A stretch of DNA of 57,125 nucleotides. It comes from Pseudomonadota bacterium. Lineage in GTDB: Bacteria > Pseudomonadota > Gammaproteobacteria > Burkholderiales > Burkholderiaceae_C. Positions 16,575 to 25,793 of this stretch are shown piece after piece. Every line of letters begins with the position of its first letter. Position 1 is the first letter of the stretch. Both the position numbers and the translations under genes were made by a program. The DNA lies in contig JAJZWA010000020.1 of assembly GCA_021846965.1 (NCBI GenBank), positions 1 through 57,125 on the forward strand. The letters run 5' to 3'. Under the pieces are notes generated by a model. That model did no database searches and had not been told where the DNA came from. It saw only the letters and a list, made by a program, of their open reading frames with translations.

Positions 16575-18179
16575 ATGGGACTCCGTTTTGTCAGTGCCGA
16601 TGCGGCCGCCGCGATGATCGACGATGGACACACCGTCGCGCTGATGGGCGGTGGCGGCGGGCTCATGGAGGCGACCTGCCTGTTCCAGGCCGTCGAGCAG
16701 CGCTTCCTGCGCACCGCGCGGCCCCGCGGCCTGAGCCTGGTGCACGCGCTGGGCATCGGGGACCGGCAGGCGCGTGGGGTGAACTGTTTCGCGCACGAGG
16801 GCCTGGTGCGCAAGGTCATCGGCGGGCACTGGGTGTGGTCGCCGCGCATGCAGGCCCTGGCGCGCGACGAGAAGATCGCCGCCTACATCCTGCCCGGCGG
16901 CGTGTCCTCGCAGCTGCTGCGGGAAATCGGAGCCGGACGCCCCGGGCTGATCACCCATGTGGGGCTGGGCACGGTATGCGACCCCCGCCATGGCGGCGGG
17001 CGCATGAACGCCAGCGCGCGCGAGGAGCTGGCCGAGCTGATCACCCTGGATGGCCGCGAATACCTGCGCTACAAGCCCTACCGGGTCGATGTGGCGCTGG
17101 TGCGCGGCTCGGTGGCCGACGAGGATGGCAACATCGGCTTCGAGCACGAGGCCGCCGACCTCGACGCCTGCGCCATCGCGCTGGCGGCACGCGCCTGCCG
17201 CGGCCGGGTGATCGTGCAGGTGCGCGAGCGAGTGCCCCGCGGGGCGCTGGGGGCGCGCCAGGTGCGCATTCCCGCCGCATGGGTCGACGCGATCGTCGTG
17301 GATCCTCAGCAGCGCACCAGCTACGACATCGACTTCGATCCCGAACTGTCGGGCGAGCTGACCGGGCGCGCGCGGCAGGAGGCTGTCGAGCGTGCCGCGC
17401 GGCAGCCCGAGCGGGCGTTCAGCGAGCGCGACGCGATCGCCAGGCGGGGCGCCTGCGAATTGTTCGACGGCGCCGTGGTCAATTACGGCGTGGGCATTCC
17501 CGACGCCGTGGCCGGGCTGGTCGCCCGGCGGGGCGAGCTGCAGCGCATGTACCAGACCATCGAGCACGGCATCTACGGCGGAAGCCTGCTCGACGGGACC
17601 CTGTTCGGCTACGCGCGCAACCCCAGCGCCATCCTGGACGCGCCCACCCAGTTCGACTTCTATGCCGGAGGCGGGCTGGACATCGCCATGCTCGGCTTCG
17701 GGGAGATCGATGCGCAGGGTGATGTCAACGTGTCCAGGCTGGGTGGGCTGACGGTGGGCCCCGGAGGCTTCATCGACATCGCGCAGAACGCGCGCAAGGT
17801 CGTGTTCTGCGGGACCTTCGCGGCCAAGGGGGTGGGGCTGGAGACCGGCGACGGCAGCCTGCGCATCACGCGCCACGGCCAGGTGAACAAGCTGGTGCGC
17901 GAGGTCGAGCAGATCAGCTTCAGCGGGCAACAGGCGCTGCGCCGCGGCCAGCAGGTGCTGTACCTGACCGAGCGCGCCAGCTTCCGCCTCGGGCCGCAAG
18001 GGGTGGAACTGTTCGAGATCGCCCCGGGCATCGACCTGCGGCGCGACGTGCTGGACCGCATGGGATTCTGCCCGCGCATCGAGACGGCGCCGGCCTGCAT
18101 GCCGGCCTCGCATTTCCGCGCCATCGACGACGGCTTCGGCTCGCTGTCGAGCCGCGAGGGCAGGAACCCGTCCTGCTGA
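16575..18179 (+). CDS. Fused family I CoA-transferase (YdiF / propionate CoA-transferase type)
   Basis: A 534-aa protein in which the alpha and beta parts of a family I CoA-transferase are fused, as in YdiF and propionate CoA-transferase. The catalytic Glu is E330 in the ExGxxG motif (TIEHGIYGG), and glycine-rich GGGGGLME and GGGLDIAMLG loops are present. It moves CoA between acyl-CoAs and free acids such as acetate or propionate. GAGGAG lies before the ATG. Pairing with an acyl-CoA dehydrogenase mirrors the ydiF neighbourhood in enterobacteria and suggests activation and oxidation of a short or branched acid. Confidence 0.9.
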   Translation: MGLRFVSADAAAAMIDDGHTVALMGGGGGLMEATCLFQAVEQRFLRTARPRGLSLVHALGIGDRQARGVNCFAHEGLVRKVIGGHWVWSPRMQALARDEKIAAYILPGGVSSQLLREIGAGRPGLITHVGLGTVCDPRHGGGRMNASAREELAELITLDGREYLRYKPYRVDVALVRGSVADEDGNIGFEHEAADLDACAIALAARACRGRVIVQVRERVPRGALGARQVRIPAAWVDAIVVDPQQRTSYDIDFDPELSGELTGRARQEAVERAARQPERAFSERDAIARRGACELFDGAVVNYGVGIPDAVAGLVARRGELQRMYQTIEHGIYGGSLLDGTLFGYARNPSAILDAPTQFDFYAGGGLDIAMLGFGEIDAQGDVNVSRLGGLTVGPGGFIDIAQNARKVVFCGTFAAKGVGLETGDGSLRITRHGQVNKLVREVEQISFSGQQALRRGQQVLYLTERASFRLGPQGVELFEIAPGIDLRRDVLDRMGFCPRIETAPACMPASHFRAIDDGFGSLSSREGRNPSC

Positions 18180-18183
18180 GGCC

Positions 18184-18207
18184 GCGGGGGCGCGGGCCGG
18201 CCCCCGC
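18184..18207. terminator. GC-rich hairpin between convergent genes
   Basis: An 8-bp stem (GCGGGGGC / GCCCCCGC) with an 8-nt loop sits in the 33-bp gap between the convergent CoA-transferase and DUF4087 genes. No T-run is present, so intrinsic termination is unproven. Confidence 0.4.
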
Positions 18208-18212
18208 CGGGC

Positions 18213-18644
18213 TCAGCGCTGCGCCGCGTCGGCTCCCGGCCGGCGCCTGGGCAGCGTCCGATCCTGTTCGCAGGCCTTCAGCGGCCGTGCCGTGGCATGG
18301 AGGATGCGCTGGATCTCATGGGTGCGCGGGTCGACGAGAACCCGCAGGCAGGCGCAGCCGTAGCCGTAGTGGCCATTGGTGAAGACCCACTGCGCATCCG
18401 GGATATCGGGCCAGTCGCCGTCGGCCTGATGCCCGCCCTGGATGCCGATCACCCATTGGGCCTGTCGATCGGTGAGCCAGGCGTTGCCCGGCGTGGGGTT
18501 GTCGAACCAGCCGCAGCGCAGCTCGGGCCCGGACAGGGCAGGGGGCGCTGGGGGCACAGGGGGCGCCGCGGCAGCCGCCGTGCGCACGGCTGCACCGGCC
18601 AGCCAGGCGCCGAGCGCCAGCAGCAGGCGGGGAGTCCGGTTCAT
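18213..18644 (-). CDS. Secreted DUF4087-family protein
   Basis: A 143-aa protein with an N-terminal signal peptide (about 1-26, ending TAAAAA). The mature part matches the DUF4087 pattern: [20 protein letters not shown], then [12 protein letters not shown], and [15 protein letters not shown] with conserved Cys residues that could form disulfides. The function of the family is unknown. Its ATG overlaps the stop of the ABC ATPase gene (ATGA at 18641-18644), so it is translationally coupled to the export system and may be its periplasmic partner or cargo. Confidence 0.75.
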   Translation of the reverse strand: MNRTPRLLLALGAWLAGAAVRTAAAAAPPVPPAPPALSGPELRCGWFDNPTPGNAWLTDRQAQWVIGIQGGHQADGDWPDIPDAQWVFTNGHYGYGCACLRVLVDPRTHEIQRILHATARPLKACEQDRTLPRRRPGADAAQR

Positions 18645-19381
18645 GGTGCGGGCGGGGGAAGCTGACGATCGCCGACCAGTCGTCCGTCGACCAGGTCTAG
18701 GATGCGCTCGCAGCGTTGCGCCAGGCGCGGGTCGTGGGTGACCACCAGCACGGCGCACTGGTATTCGCGGTTGAAGCGGCGCAGCAGCGCGAACACCTCG
18801 TCGGCGCTGTGGGTGTCGAGATTGCCGGTGGGCTCGTCGGCCAGCACCAGCGGCGGGCGCGTGAGCAGTGCGCGCGCGATCGCCACGCGCTGCTGCTGGC
18901 CGCCCGACAGCTCGGAGGGGCGCTTGGTGGTGTGCGCCTGCAGGCCCACCGCCTGCAGCAGGTCCAGCGCGCGCTGCTCGAGCTCGCGGCTGCGCCGCAC
19001 CCCCTGCACCAGCGCGGGCATCAGCACGTTGTCGAGCACGCTGAAGGCCTGGATCAGATGGTGGAACTGGAACACGAACCCGATGGATCTGCCGCGCAGC
19101 TCGGTGCGCGCCGCGTCCTCGAGCGTGCGCGTGGGCTGGTCGAGCAGGTACAGCTCGCCACCGCTGGGGGTGTCGAGCAGGCCGATGAGGTTGAGCAGCG
19201 TGGTCTTGCCCGAGCCGCTGGGGCCGACCAGGGCGGTGAACTCGCCGCGCCGCAGCTCGAAGTCGATGCCGTGCAGCACCTCGGTTTCCAGCGCGGTGCC
19301 CGCGTGGTAGGACTTGCGCAATTGCTGCAGGCGCAGCACCGGCGCCTGCGACGGGTCCGGCCGGGCTTCGGGCTCAGACAT
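18641..19381 (-). CDS. ABC transporter ATP-binding protein (MacB/LolD family)
   Basis: A 246-aa ATPase with Walker [10 protein letters not shown], the signature LSGGQQQR, and Walker [13 protein letters not shown], the last typical of the MacB/LolD/FtsE group. It powers the FtsX-like permease encoded just upstream, with which it overlaps by 8 bp. The operon order is adaptor, permease, ATPase, DUF4087. The system probably exports a compound or a lipid/protein from the inner membrane or periplasm. Confidence 0.9.
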   Translation of the reverse strand: MSEPEARPDPSQAPVLRLQQLRKSYHAGTALETEVLHGIDFELRRGEFTALVGPSGSGKTTLLNLIGLLDTPSGGELYLLDQPTRTLEDAARTELRGRSIGFVFQFHHLIQAFSVLDNVLMPALVQGVRRSRELEQRALDLLQAVGLQAHTTKRPSELSGGQQQRVAIARALLTRPPLVLADEPTGNLDTHSADEVFALLRRFNREYQCAVLVVTHDPRLAQRCERILDLVDGRLVGDRQLPPPAP

Positions 19382-20576
19382 AGCGGATCGCCACGACGGG
19401 GTCCAGGCGCGCCGCGCGCAGGGCCGGCAGGGCCGCGGCGGCCACTCCGGCCACGGTGGCCAGCACCACGGCCCCGACCACCAGGCCGGCGGGCACCGGC
19501 ACGTAGAACAGCCCCGGCCCCCAGGTGTTGAAGGCCCACACCATGCCGGCGCCGACGGCCGCCCCGAGCACCGAGCCGGCGAATCCCACCGCCGCGCCTT
19601 CGAACAGGAACACTCCCAGCACGCGCGCGCGCGTGGCGCCCATGGCGCGCAGGATGCCGATTTCGCGCGTGCGCTGCACCACGCTGACGGCCAGCACGCT
19701 GGCGATGCCGAAGGCCACCGACAGCCCCACGAAAAAGCGGATCAGCGCACTCGACAGGGATTGCGAGCGCAAGGCGTTGAGCAACTGGGAATTGGTGGAC
19801 ATCCAGCTCTCGGACTTCAGCCCGGTAAGGGCGGCGATCCGCGCGGCGATGGTCTGGGCGTCGAAGATCCGGTCCACCGTCAGGTCGATTTCGGTGACGC
19901 CGCCGGGCAGCCCGAGCAGGGACTGGGCCGGCTTGAGACCCATGTACACATAGCGCTCGTCGAGGTCGCGCACCCCAAGGCTGAACACGCCGGCCACGTC
20001 GAACACCTGCGATCCGCCGGAGGCTCCCTGCACGCGAAGCTTGTCCCCCAGGCGCAGGCCCAGGTCCTCGGCCAGCCGGTAGCCCACCAGGATGCGGCTC
20101 GCCCCCACGTCGAGGCGGCCCTGCAGCATGTCGTGGTCCAGCGGGATGACCTGGATGTAGTGCTGGGGCTCGATGCCCAGCACGGCCACCGCCCGCACCG
20201 CCGTGCCGCGTTGCGCGAAGGCCGGGCCGCTGACCAGGGGCGAGACCGCGCGCACACCCGGCAGGCGCCGCAGTACGGCCAGATCCCCGGGCCAGTTGTT
20301 GATCGAGCGCAGGCGCTGCGGGCGGGCATCCACCGAGCGCAGGTCCACGCCGGTGGCGGGCGGGGGCGGGGCCAGCGCGACCAGGTCGGGGGCGGACACC
20401 ACGATATGCGCCTGGGTGCCGAGGGTGCGCTGCACGATGTTGCCCTGCAGCCCGTCGACCAGGGCCGTGATGAACACGATGACCGCCGCGCCCACCGCGA
20501 CGCCCCCGATGATCAGCAGGGTCTGTGCCTTGCCGTCCCGCAGGAAGTGCAGGGCGATGCGCCAGGACAGTCCCAT
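19374..20576 (-). CDS. FtsX/MacB-like ABC permease
   Basis: A 400-aa permease with four membrane helices: one near the N-terminus (about 18-40) and three at the C-terminus (about 275-390), separated by a large periplasmic domain. This is the MacB/LolC/FtsX topology. The region [20 protein letters not shown] followed by [21 protein letters not shown] is the FtsX-domain hallmark. It is longer-domain than FtsX and lacks its own ATPase, which is the next gene. It follows the adaptor gene by 45 bp. Confidence 0.9.
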   Translation of the reverse strand: MGLSWRIALHFLRDGKAQTLLIIGGVAVGAAVIVFITALVDGLQGNIVQRTLGTQAHIVVSAPDLVALAPPPPATGVDLRSVDARPQRLRSINNWPGDLAVLRRLPGVRAVSPLVSGPAFAQRGTAVRAVAVLGIEPQHYIQVIPLDHDMLQGRLDVGASRILVGYRLAEDLGLRLGDKLRVQGASGGSQVFDVAGVFSLGVRDLDERYVYMGLKPAQSLLGLPGGVTEIDLTVDRIFDAQTIAARIAALTGLKSESWMSTNSQLLNALRSQSLSSALIRFFVGLSVAFGIASVLAVSVVQRTREIGILRAMGATRARVLGVFLFEGAAVGFAGSVLGAAVGAGMVWAFNTWGPGLFYVPVPAGLVVGAVVLATVAGVAAAALPALRAARLDPVVAIRYV

Positions 20577-20621
20577 GGTCGATGCTCGTGCCGGGTACTT
20601 GCGGCTTCGCGCGGCGCCGCT

Positions 20622-21839
20622 TCAGGGCTGGGAGGCGGGGGCCGCGCCCGCCGCCGCCGAAGCCGATGCGGGCGCCGAGGGCAGCCCCTGCAAGCGCGCG
20701 CGCACGCGCTGGCCGTCGCGCACCGAGCGATCGGCGATCACCACATCGCCGGCGCGCAGGCCCTGCACGACCTGGCTGGCCACCAGGCCGCGCAGGCCCA
20801 GGCGGACTTCGCGCGGCCTGGCCTTGCCGGCGTGCAGCACCAGCACCCGCGCCCGCGCGCCCTCGCGGTCGCGCAGAGCGTCGTCGGGCACCACCAGGGC
20901 CTGCCGCAGTTCGGCCGTGCGAAGGTCGCAGGAGATGGTCATGTCCTGGCGCAGCCAGGGTGGGGGATCGGACACGCGCAGGCGCAGCTCGATGGTTCCG
21001 CTGGTGGTGTCGACCGAGGGGGCGATGAACACCAGGCGCGCGCCGACCACGCGGTCGGGATAGCCATCGGTGATGCAGCGAGCCTGCTGGCCGATGGCCA
21101 GTTCATGCAGGTTCTGTTCGTCCACCGGAAGCAATACCTCGGTGTCGCCGGCGCGGGCCAGGGTGAACAGCACCTGGCCGGGATTGATGGTGTCACCCAC
21201 CTCGACGTTGCGCGTGAGCACCTGGCCGGCCACCTCGGCGCGGATCTCGGCGCGCTGCGCCACCGCGCTGGCGGCCGCCTCCGAGGCCTGCAACTGGCGC
21301 TGCGCGGCGCCGCCGGGGCGCACGGACTCCCAGGCCGCGCGCGCCGCGAGCTCTTGCTGGCGCGCGGCCTGCTCGGCCTGTTCCGATTGTTCCAGCGCCT
21401 GCTGCGACAGGGCGCCGCTGGCGGCCTGGGCGCGCGCGCGCCGGGCCTCGGACGACGCCAGGCGCAGCGCGGACTCGGCACTGCGCAGGGCCGCCAGGGC
21501 CTGGGGACGGTTTTGCTGCACCAGCTGGCGCAAGGCGGCGCGCGCCTGGTCCAGCTGGGCCCGGGCCTGGTCGCTGCGCAGACGCAGCAGCAACTGGCCC
21601 ACGCGGACCTGCTGGCCGCGGCGAACCAGGCGTTGCAGCACGGTGCCGGTGACCTCGCTGGCCACGTTCACGCGCGATGGCGTGATCACGCGCCCGGTGG
21701 CGACCACGTCCTGCACCAGCGGACCGGAGCGCAGCTGGTAGGCGGCCACGCGCGGGCCCTGCCAGCGCTGCCAGCCCCACCACGCCAGAAGGACCAGCGC
21801 GCAGGCGGCGGGGAGGAACCAGAGCAGGCGTCGAGGCAC
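20622..21839 (-). CDS. Periplasmic adaptor (HlyD/MacA-type) of the export system
   Basis: A 405-aa membrane-fusion protein. A single N-terminal helix (about 5-22) anchors it in the inner membrane. A lipoyl/hairpin/barrel layout follows: the GRVITPSRVNVASEVTGTV half-lipoyl segment, a long Ala/Gln/Arg-rich coiled-coil hairpin (about 85-195), then the second lipoyl half and beta-barrel. It should link the FtsX-like permease to an outer-membrane channel. It is the first gene of the four-gene minus-strand operon. No outer-membrane factor gene is nearby, so a shared TolC-like protein is likely. Confidence 0.87.
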   Translation of the reverse strand: MPRRLLWFLPAACALVLLAWWGWQRWQGPRVAAYQLRSGPLVQDVVATGRVITPSRVNVASEVTGTVLQRLVRRGQQVRVGQLLLRLRSDQARAQLDQARAALRQLVQQNRPQALAALRSAESALRLASSEARRARAQAASGALSQQALEQSEQAEQAARQQELAARAAWESVRPGGAAQRQLQASEAAASAVAQRAEIRAEVAGQVLTRNVEVGDTINPGQVLFTLARAGDTEVLLPVDEQNLHELAIGQQARCITDGYPDRVVGARLVFIAPSVDTTSGTIELRLRVSDPPPWLRQDMTISCDLRTAELRQALVVPDDALRDREGARARVLVLHAGKARPREVRLGLRGLVASQVVQGLRAGDVVIADRSVRDGQRVRARLQGLPSAPASASAAAGAAPASQP

Positions 21840-21978
21840 GGGGAGTATGCAGGAGCTTGCGGCCAGTGTACTTCAGCGCACGCCCGCGTCGACCTATCGT
21901 ATCCCGTGCATGCGTGGGCCCTGCGCCTGGGGCACGGGGCCCTGCGGAGGGCAGGGATGCGGCTGCGGGCGAGCCGCT

Positions 21979-23187
21979 TCAGGCCTGCGCGGCGGCCAGG
22001 CGGATGCGGGTGATCTCGGACGGCGCGCCCAGGCGCTTGGGCGGCCCCCAGTAGCCGGTTCCGCGACTGACATAGACCTGCAGTCGGCCGACGCGGTGCA
22101 GCCCGGCCGTGAAGGGTTGCTGCAGCCCCACGAAATGGTTCCAGGGCCAGAATTGCCCGCCGTGGGTGTGCCCGCTGAGCTGCAGGTCGAAGCCCGCGAG
22201 CGCGGCTTCGGCGGAGGAACGCGGCTGGTGGGCGAGCAGGATTCGCGGCAGCCCCTCGGGGCTGGCTTGCAGGGCCTTGAAGGGGTCGCTGCGGTGGGCG
22301 GGATCGAAGGCCTGCCCTTGCAGGTCGGTGACCCCGGCCAGCACCAGTCGCGCCCCCCGGTGCTCGAGCACAGCATGCTCGTTGAGCAGACAGCGCAGCC
22401 CCAGGCGCTCGAATTCCTCCACCCATTGCGCGGCGCCCGAGTAGTACTCGTGGTTGCCGGTGACCAGCCATGCCCCGTGGCGGGCCTTGAGCTCGCCCAG
22501 CGGCGCGGTGTGCTCGCGCAGCTGCCGCACCTGGCCGTCGACCACGTCGCCGGTGACGGCGACGAGGTCGGGCTCGAGGGCGTTGACCCGGTCCACGATG
22601 GCGCGCACATGCCCGGCCTTGATGGTGGGGCCGACATGGATGTCGCTGATCTGCACGATGGTGAAACCCTCGAGCTCCGAGGGCAGGTCGGGGATGGGCA
22701 CGCGCACGTCCACCACGCGGGCCACGCGCCGGGCGTTGATCAGCCCGATCAGGGAGACCAGCAGGGCCGCGGCCGGCACGATGATCGCGCTGGGCCGCTC
22801 CAGGTGGCCGGTGTCCGGCAGCAGCAGGAGGATCTCTCGCAGCAGGGTGAACACCAGGGTCGAGGAAAAGAGCCCCAGGTCGAGAAAGCCCGCCCAGGCC
22901 ACCAGGTCCCAGCGACCACCCTCGCGAAAGCGGCTGAGGAAGCCGGCCGGGATCAGCAGCGTGGAGGCGACCAGGAAGGCGCCACCCACGAAGCGGCCGG
23001 CCAGGCCGTACGCGGGCAGCAGCTGGGCGCCGATGTACAGATGCAGCAGGGCGATGACGGGCCAGACACGCAGGAAGAAGCGCCGCATGCGCGCGGGCAT
23101 GCGCGTCGGCATGCCCGCGGAAGCCGCGGAAGCCGGGGGAGGCGGGGATGGCTCCCGCTCGGGAGTCGCCAGGGAGTCCGTGGGCAT
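21979..23187 (-). CDS. Membrane-bound metallophosphoesterase
   Basis: A 402-aa protein: a Pro-rich cytoplasmic N-terminus, about four membrane helices (about 30-165), then a calcineurin-like phosphoesterase domain. The metal-binding motifs are intact: QISDIHVGP, VTGDVVDG, GNHEYY, and SGHTHGGQ. The layout resembles YkuE/YaeI-type enzymes, of which YaeI-like members hydrolyse phosphate esters or phospholipid-type substrates. The ATG at 23187 was chosen because the frame upstream is antisense-like low complexity inside the next gene. It follows the hemolysin III gene by 25 bp. Confidence 0.85.
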   Translation of the reverse strand: MPTDSLATPEREPSPPPPASAASAGMPTRMPARMRRFFLRVWPVIALLHLYIGAQLLPAYGLAGRFVGGAFLVASTLLIPAGFLSRFREGGRWDLVAWAGFLDLGLFSSTLVFTLLREILLLLPDTGHLERPSAIIVPAAALLVSLIGLINARRVARVVDVRVPIPDLPSELEGFTIVQISDIHVGPTIKAGHVRAIVDRVNALEPDLVAVTGDVVDGQVRQLREHTAPLGELKARHGAWLVTGNHEYYSGAAQWVEEFERLGLRCLLNEHAVLEHRGARLVLAGVTDLQGQAFDPAHRSDPFKALQASPEGLPRILLAHQPRSSAEAALAGFDLQLSGHTHGGQFWPWNHFVGLQQPFTAGLHRVGRLQVYVSRGTGYWGPPKRLGAPSEITRIRLAAAQA

Positions 23188-23212
23188 GGGCAAGGGCCGC
23201 TCCTGCGGGGGC

Positions 23213-23869
23213 TCAGCGCGACAGCGCCGGCAGGTCGAGCACCTGCAGCACGGCGAAGAAATGGCACACGCTGCCGGCCAGCACGAACAGGTGCCATGCG
23301 CTGTGGGCGTAGCGCAGGCGCTGGTCCAGCAGGAAGAACACCACGCCCAGGGTGTAGGCCGCGCCGCCGGCGACCAGCCAGAGCATGGCGCTGCCGGGCA
23401 TGGCCAGCCACAAGGGGCGGATCGCCACCAGCGCGACCCAGCCCATGGCCAGGTACAGCAGCGTGGACAGGCGGGGAAAGCGCTCGGTGCCCAGGGTCTT
23501 GAACAGGATTCCCAGCACGGCCAGGCCCCAGACCAGCCCGAACAGCGACCAGCCCCAGGCGCCGCGCAGCACGGTGAGGGTGAAGGGGGTGTAGCTGCCG
23601 GCGATGAAGCCATAGATCGCCGCGTGGTCCATCCAGCGCAGCACGAGCTTGGCGCGTCCTTCGCGCCATGCGTGATACAGCGTGGAGACCAGGTAGGTCA
23701 GCACGGCCGTCGCGCCGAACAGGGCTGCACCGGTCACCGCGCCGGCACCATGCGCATGCTCGACCAGGATCGGGATGGCGGCGATGGCCAGCCCCAGGCC
23801 CAGCCCGTGCGTGAGGCTGTTGGCGATTTCCTCGGGGAGGGATTGCAGGGCTCGGGTTGCCGAAGGCAC
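23213..23869 (-). CDS. Hemolysin III / PAQR-family membrane protein
   Basis: A 218-aa protein with seven predicted membrane helices. Family motifs are the N-terminal EEIANSLTHGLG, STLYHAW, MDHAAIYGFIAGSYTPF, and HSAWHLFVLAGSVCHFFAV near the C-terminus, with the conserved His/Asp/Ser metal ligands of the PAQR/YqfA family. In bacteria it is linked to membrane lipid homeostasis rather than haemolysis. The start is taken as GTG at 23869 with GGAG 6-7 nt upstream; the upstream in-frame extension is Arg/Ser-rich and unlikely. Confidence 0.88.
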   Translation of the reverse strand: MPSATRALQSLPEEIANSLTHGLGLGLAIAAIPILVEHAHGAGAVTGAALFGATAVLTYLVSTLYHAWREGRAKLVLRWMDHAAIYGFIAGSYTPFTLTVLRGAWGWSLFGLVWGLAVLGILFKTLGTERFPRLSTLLYLAMGWVALVAIRPLWLAMPGSAMLWLVAGGAAYTLGVVFFLLDQRLRYAHSAWHLFVLAGSVCHFFAVLQVLDLPALSR

Positions 23870-23915
23870 GGGGATCTCCGCGGCGCAGGAGGCGCGACGG
23901 GTCCATTGTCGCGCC

Positions 23916-24299
23916 TCAGGCGTCGGCGTGCAGGCCCTGCGGTTGCTCGATCTCGTGGAGTTGCGCGACGCGCAGGTCCTGGGGGTCGCGTGCACGCAGG
24001 CCGCGGCGCATGCCGCAGATCCGATGCGCCCGCCGCTTGCCCAGGGATTCCACGAACACCACGTCGCCCTCGTGCAGTCCGGGCTCCTTGGTCACCAGCG
24101 TGGGCGGGGCGCTGGAGGACAGCCGCACGCGCGCCTGCAGGGGCTCCCGGGACGCCGCGTCGGCGAAGGCCACGACAGGGGGAAGATCGTCCTCGCCGCG
24201 TTCGCCGAAGCCCGCTTGCCGGCCCGGCTGCGTGCCGCCGGGCTGCGCCGCGACGAGCTCCGGCCCGGGGTCGATCATGTCCTGCGCTTCGATTTGCAT
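23916..24299 (-). CDS. Hypothetical protein, paralogue of the product of 25402-25764
   Basis: A 127-aa soluble protein of unknown function. The first 65 residues are Pro/Gly/Ala-rich and poorly conserved. The C-terminal half (GLHEGDVVFVESLGKRRAHR, then RARDPQDLRVAQLHEI) aligns well with the protein encoded at 25402-25764. The GDVV(F/Y)V core looks like a small beta-barrel, but no family was recognised. GGGAG lies 7 nt before the ATG. Its upstream region carries the same spaced element as its paralogue's, so the two are probably co-regulated. Confidence 0.7.
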   Translation of the reverse strand: MQIEAQDMIDPGPELVAAQPGGTQPGRQAGFGERGEDDLPPVVAFADAASREPLQARVRLSSSAPPTLVTKEPGLHEGDVVFVESLGKRRAHRICGMRRGLRARDPQDLRVAQLHEIEQPQGLHADA

Positions 24300-24330
24300 C
24301 TGGGTGCTCCCGGAGTTCGCGTGATGAAAC

Positions 24331-24375
24331 CATCCTAGGAAGGCGCGCCCGGACATGCTTCCAACTATTTCACGG
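24331..24375 (-). promoter_or_regulatory. Bipartite element upstream of the first paralogue
   Basis: Read on the plus strand, CATCCTAGGA (24331-24340) is followed after exactly 21 bp by CAACTATTTCACGG (24362-24375). The same two blocks with the same 21-bp gap lie upstream of the paralogue gene at 25794-25838. On the minus strand this reads CCGTGAAATAGTTG, 21 bp, TCCTAGGATG. TAGGAT could be a -10 box and the distal block an activator site; that is inference. Confidence 0.65.
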
Positions 24376-24403
24376 CTTTGCCTGCTGCAATCCGTGGGAC
24401 ATG

Positions 24404-24417
24404 CAACTATTTCACGG
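24404..24417. promoter_or_regulatory. Second copy of the CAACTATTTCACGG block
   Basis: A perfect 14-bp copy of the distal block, 42 bp (about four helical turns) from the copy at 24362-24375. It lies between the first paralogue and the divergent hydrolase gene, so it could serve either gene. Confidence 0.6.
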
Positions 24418-24513
24418 TTATCCTGGGTTTTGTGGGAGGAGCTGGGTTCCATCGTGGCGATGGGGCCGCGACCTTCCCCGAACTGCGCGCACGTCTTCCC
24501 GAACCATCCGTCC

Positions 24514-25365
24514 ATGCCGATCCCCGCCGATCTCCAGACCCGCGAACAATTCACGGCCGCCTACGACAACCTGTCGGTCATCGCCGATGCCGACAGCGTG
24601 GTCGCCGCCCTGCGCGAGCGCAGCCGGGCTTTCCATGCGGCGCATGACTGCATCGCCGACGTGCCCTACGGGCCGGGGCCGCGCCAGGTCTACGACTGGT
24701 ACCCCGCGCGCGCCGAGGATCCGGCGTCGGCGCCGGTCCTGGTGTTCATCCACGGCGGCTACTGGCAGGCGCGCGACAAGCGCGATTTCTGTTGCGTGGG
24801 CACGGGCCCGCTCGCCGCGGGCCTGCACCTGGTCATGGCCGAATACACCCTGGCGCCGCAGGCGAGCCTGCCGGACATGGTCGCCGAGATCGGGCGCTTG
24901 CTCGATGGGCTGTCCACGCATCCGGTGCTGGGCGGCCAGGCCGGGCGCCCCAGGCGCCTCGTGCTGAGCGGGCATTCGGCGGGTGCTCATCTCGCGGCCA
25001 TGCACCGCGCGCACGCCGAGGTGGCCGGCGTGCTGGCGATCAGCGGTCTGTTCGATCTGGAGCCGATCCGGCGCGGCGCGCTCAACGATGCGCTCGGTCT
25101 GGACCCGGCGCAGGTGGCGCAGTGCAGCCCGCAGTTCCTGGTCGGTCCGGGAGCGCCGACCGTCGTCGCCGTGGGCGGGGCGGAATTGTCGGAGTTGCAG
25201 CGTCAAAGCCGCGAATATGCCGATGCGCTGAACGGCGCCGGACAGATCACGCACCTGCTCGAACTCGCGGGGGCGAACCACTTGAGCATTCTCGCGGAGC
25301 TCGAGAGCCGCGAGGGCATCCTGCTGGCCGAGGCTCTCGCACTGGTCGAGCGCGCGCGGCGCTGA
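24514..25365 (+). CDS. Alpha/beta hydrolase, arylformamidase/esterase-like
   Basis: A 283-aa alpha/beta hydrolase. The oxyanion-hole motif is HGGYW, the nucleophile elbow is GHSAG, and the catalytic His is likely in GANHLSI. HGGYW with the preceding QVYDWYP segment is typical of the kynurenine formamidase/BD-FAE esterase group, so it probably cleaves a small ester or amide. No kyn genes are near, so the substrate is open. The start is uncertain: ATG at 24514 has no good ribosome site, while GTG 24454 or ATG 24460 lie downstream of GGAGGAG (24433-24439). It is flanked by the two paralogous small genes. Confidence 0.8.
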   Translation: MPIPADLQTREQFTAAYDNLSVIADADSVVAALRERSRAFHAAHDCIADVPYGPGPRQVYDWYPARAEDPASAPVLVFIHGGYWQARDKRDFCCVGTGPLAAGLHLVMAEYTLAPQASLPDMVAEIGRLLDGLSTHPVLGGQAGRPRRLVLSGHSAGAHLAAMHRAHAEVAGVLAISGLFDLEPIRRGALNDALGLDPAQVAQCSPQFLVGPGAPTVVAVGGAELSELQRQSREYADALNGAGQITHLLELAGANHLSILAELESREGILLAEALALVERARR

Positions 25366-25401
25366 GGCTCCGCGGGCGGGGGCGGGCCCGCGCCGGGGCG
25401 T

Positions 25402-25764
25402 TCAGGACGCCAGTTCCTCGCGTTGCCCGAGTTCCTCGAGTTCGCCGATGCGCAGATCGGCGCTGTCTCGCGCACGCGCGCCGTTGCGCAGATGGACGAT
25501 GCGGTGCGGCCGGCGCTGGCCGCGCGTGACCACGTACACCACGTCGCCGTCGCGCAGCGTGGGCTCGGTGGTGGTGATGGTCGGCCCCGCACCGTCGATC
25601 AGGCGTACCTTGGCCTCGATGGCCTGCTTGTCGTCATGGCCCAGGTAGACGGAGCAGTAGACGGGGTGGGCGGTGCCGCGCGCGCTGAACTCGAGGCCCA
25701 TGCCCGGCGCCGGCATCGCCTGCGCCGCGGGATCCTCCGCGCCTTCCCACTCGATGAGTCTCAT
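25402..25764 (-). CDS. Hypothetical protein, paralogue of the product of 23916-24299
   Basis: A 120-aa soluble protein of unknown function. It shares with its paralogue the C-terminal block TEPTLRDGDVVYVVTRGQRR, PHRIV, RARDSADLRIGELEEL; its N-terminal half is different, with two short hydrophobic strands and one Cys. A GGAGG site lies 6 nt before the ATG at 25764, so translation is probably strong. It is convergent with the hydrolase gene (36 bp apart). Paralogue duplication on both sides of one enzyme gene suggests a small functional cassette. Confidence 0.75.
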   Translation of the reverse strand: MRLIEWEGAEDPAAQAMPAPGMGLEFSARGTAHPVYCSVYLGHDDKQAIEAKVRLIDGAGPTITTTEPTLRDGDVVYVVTRGQRRPHRIVHLRNGARARDSADLRIGELEELGQREELAS

Positions 25765-25793
25765 GAAAACCTCCGTAGACAGCCTTGTGCCCG

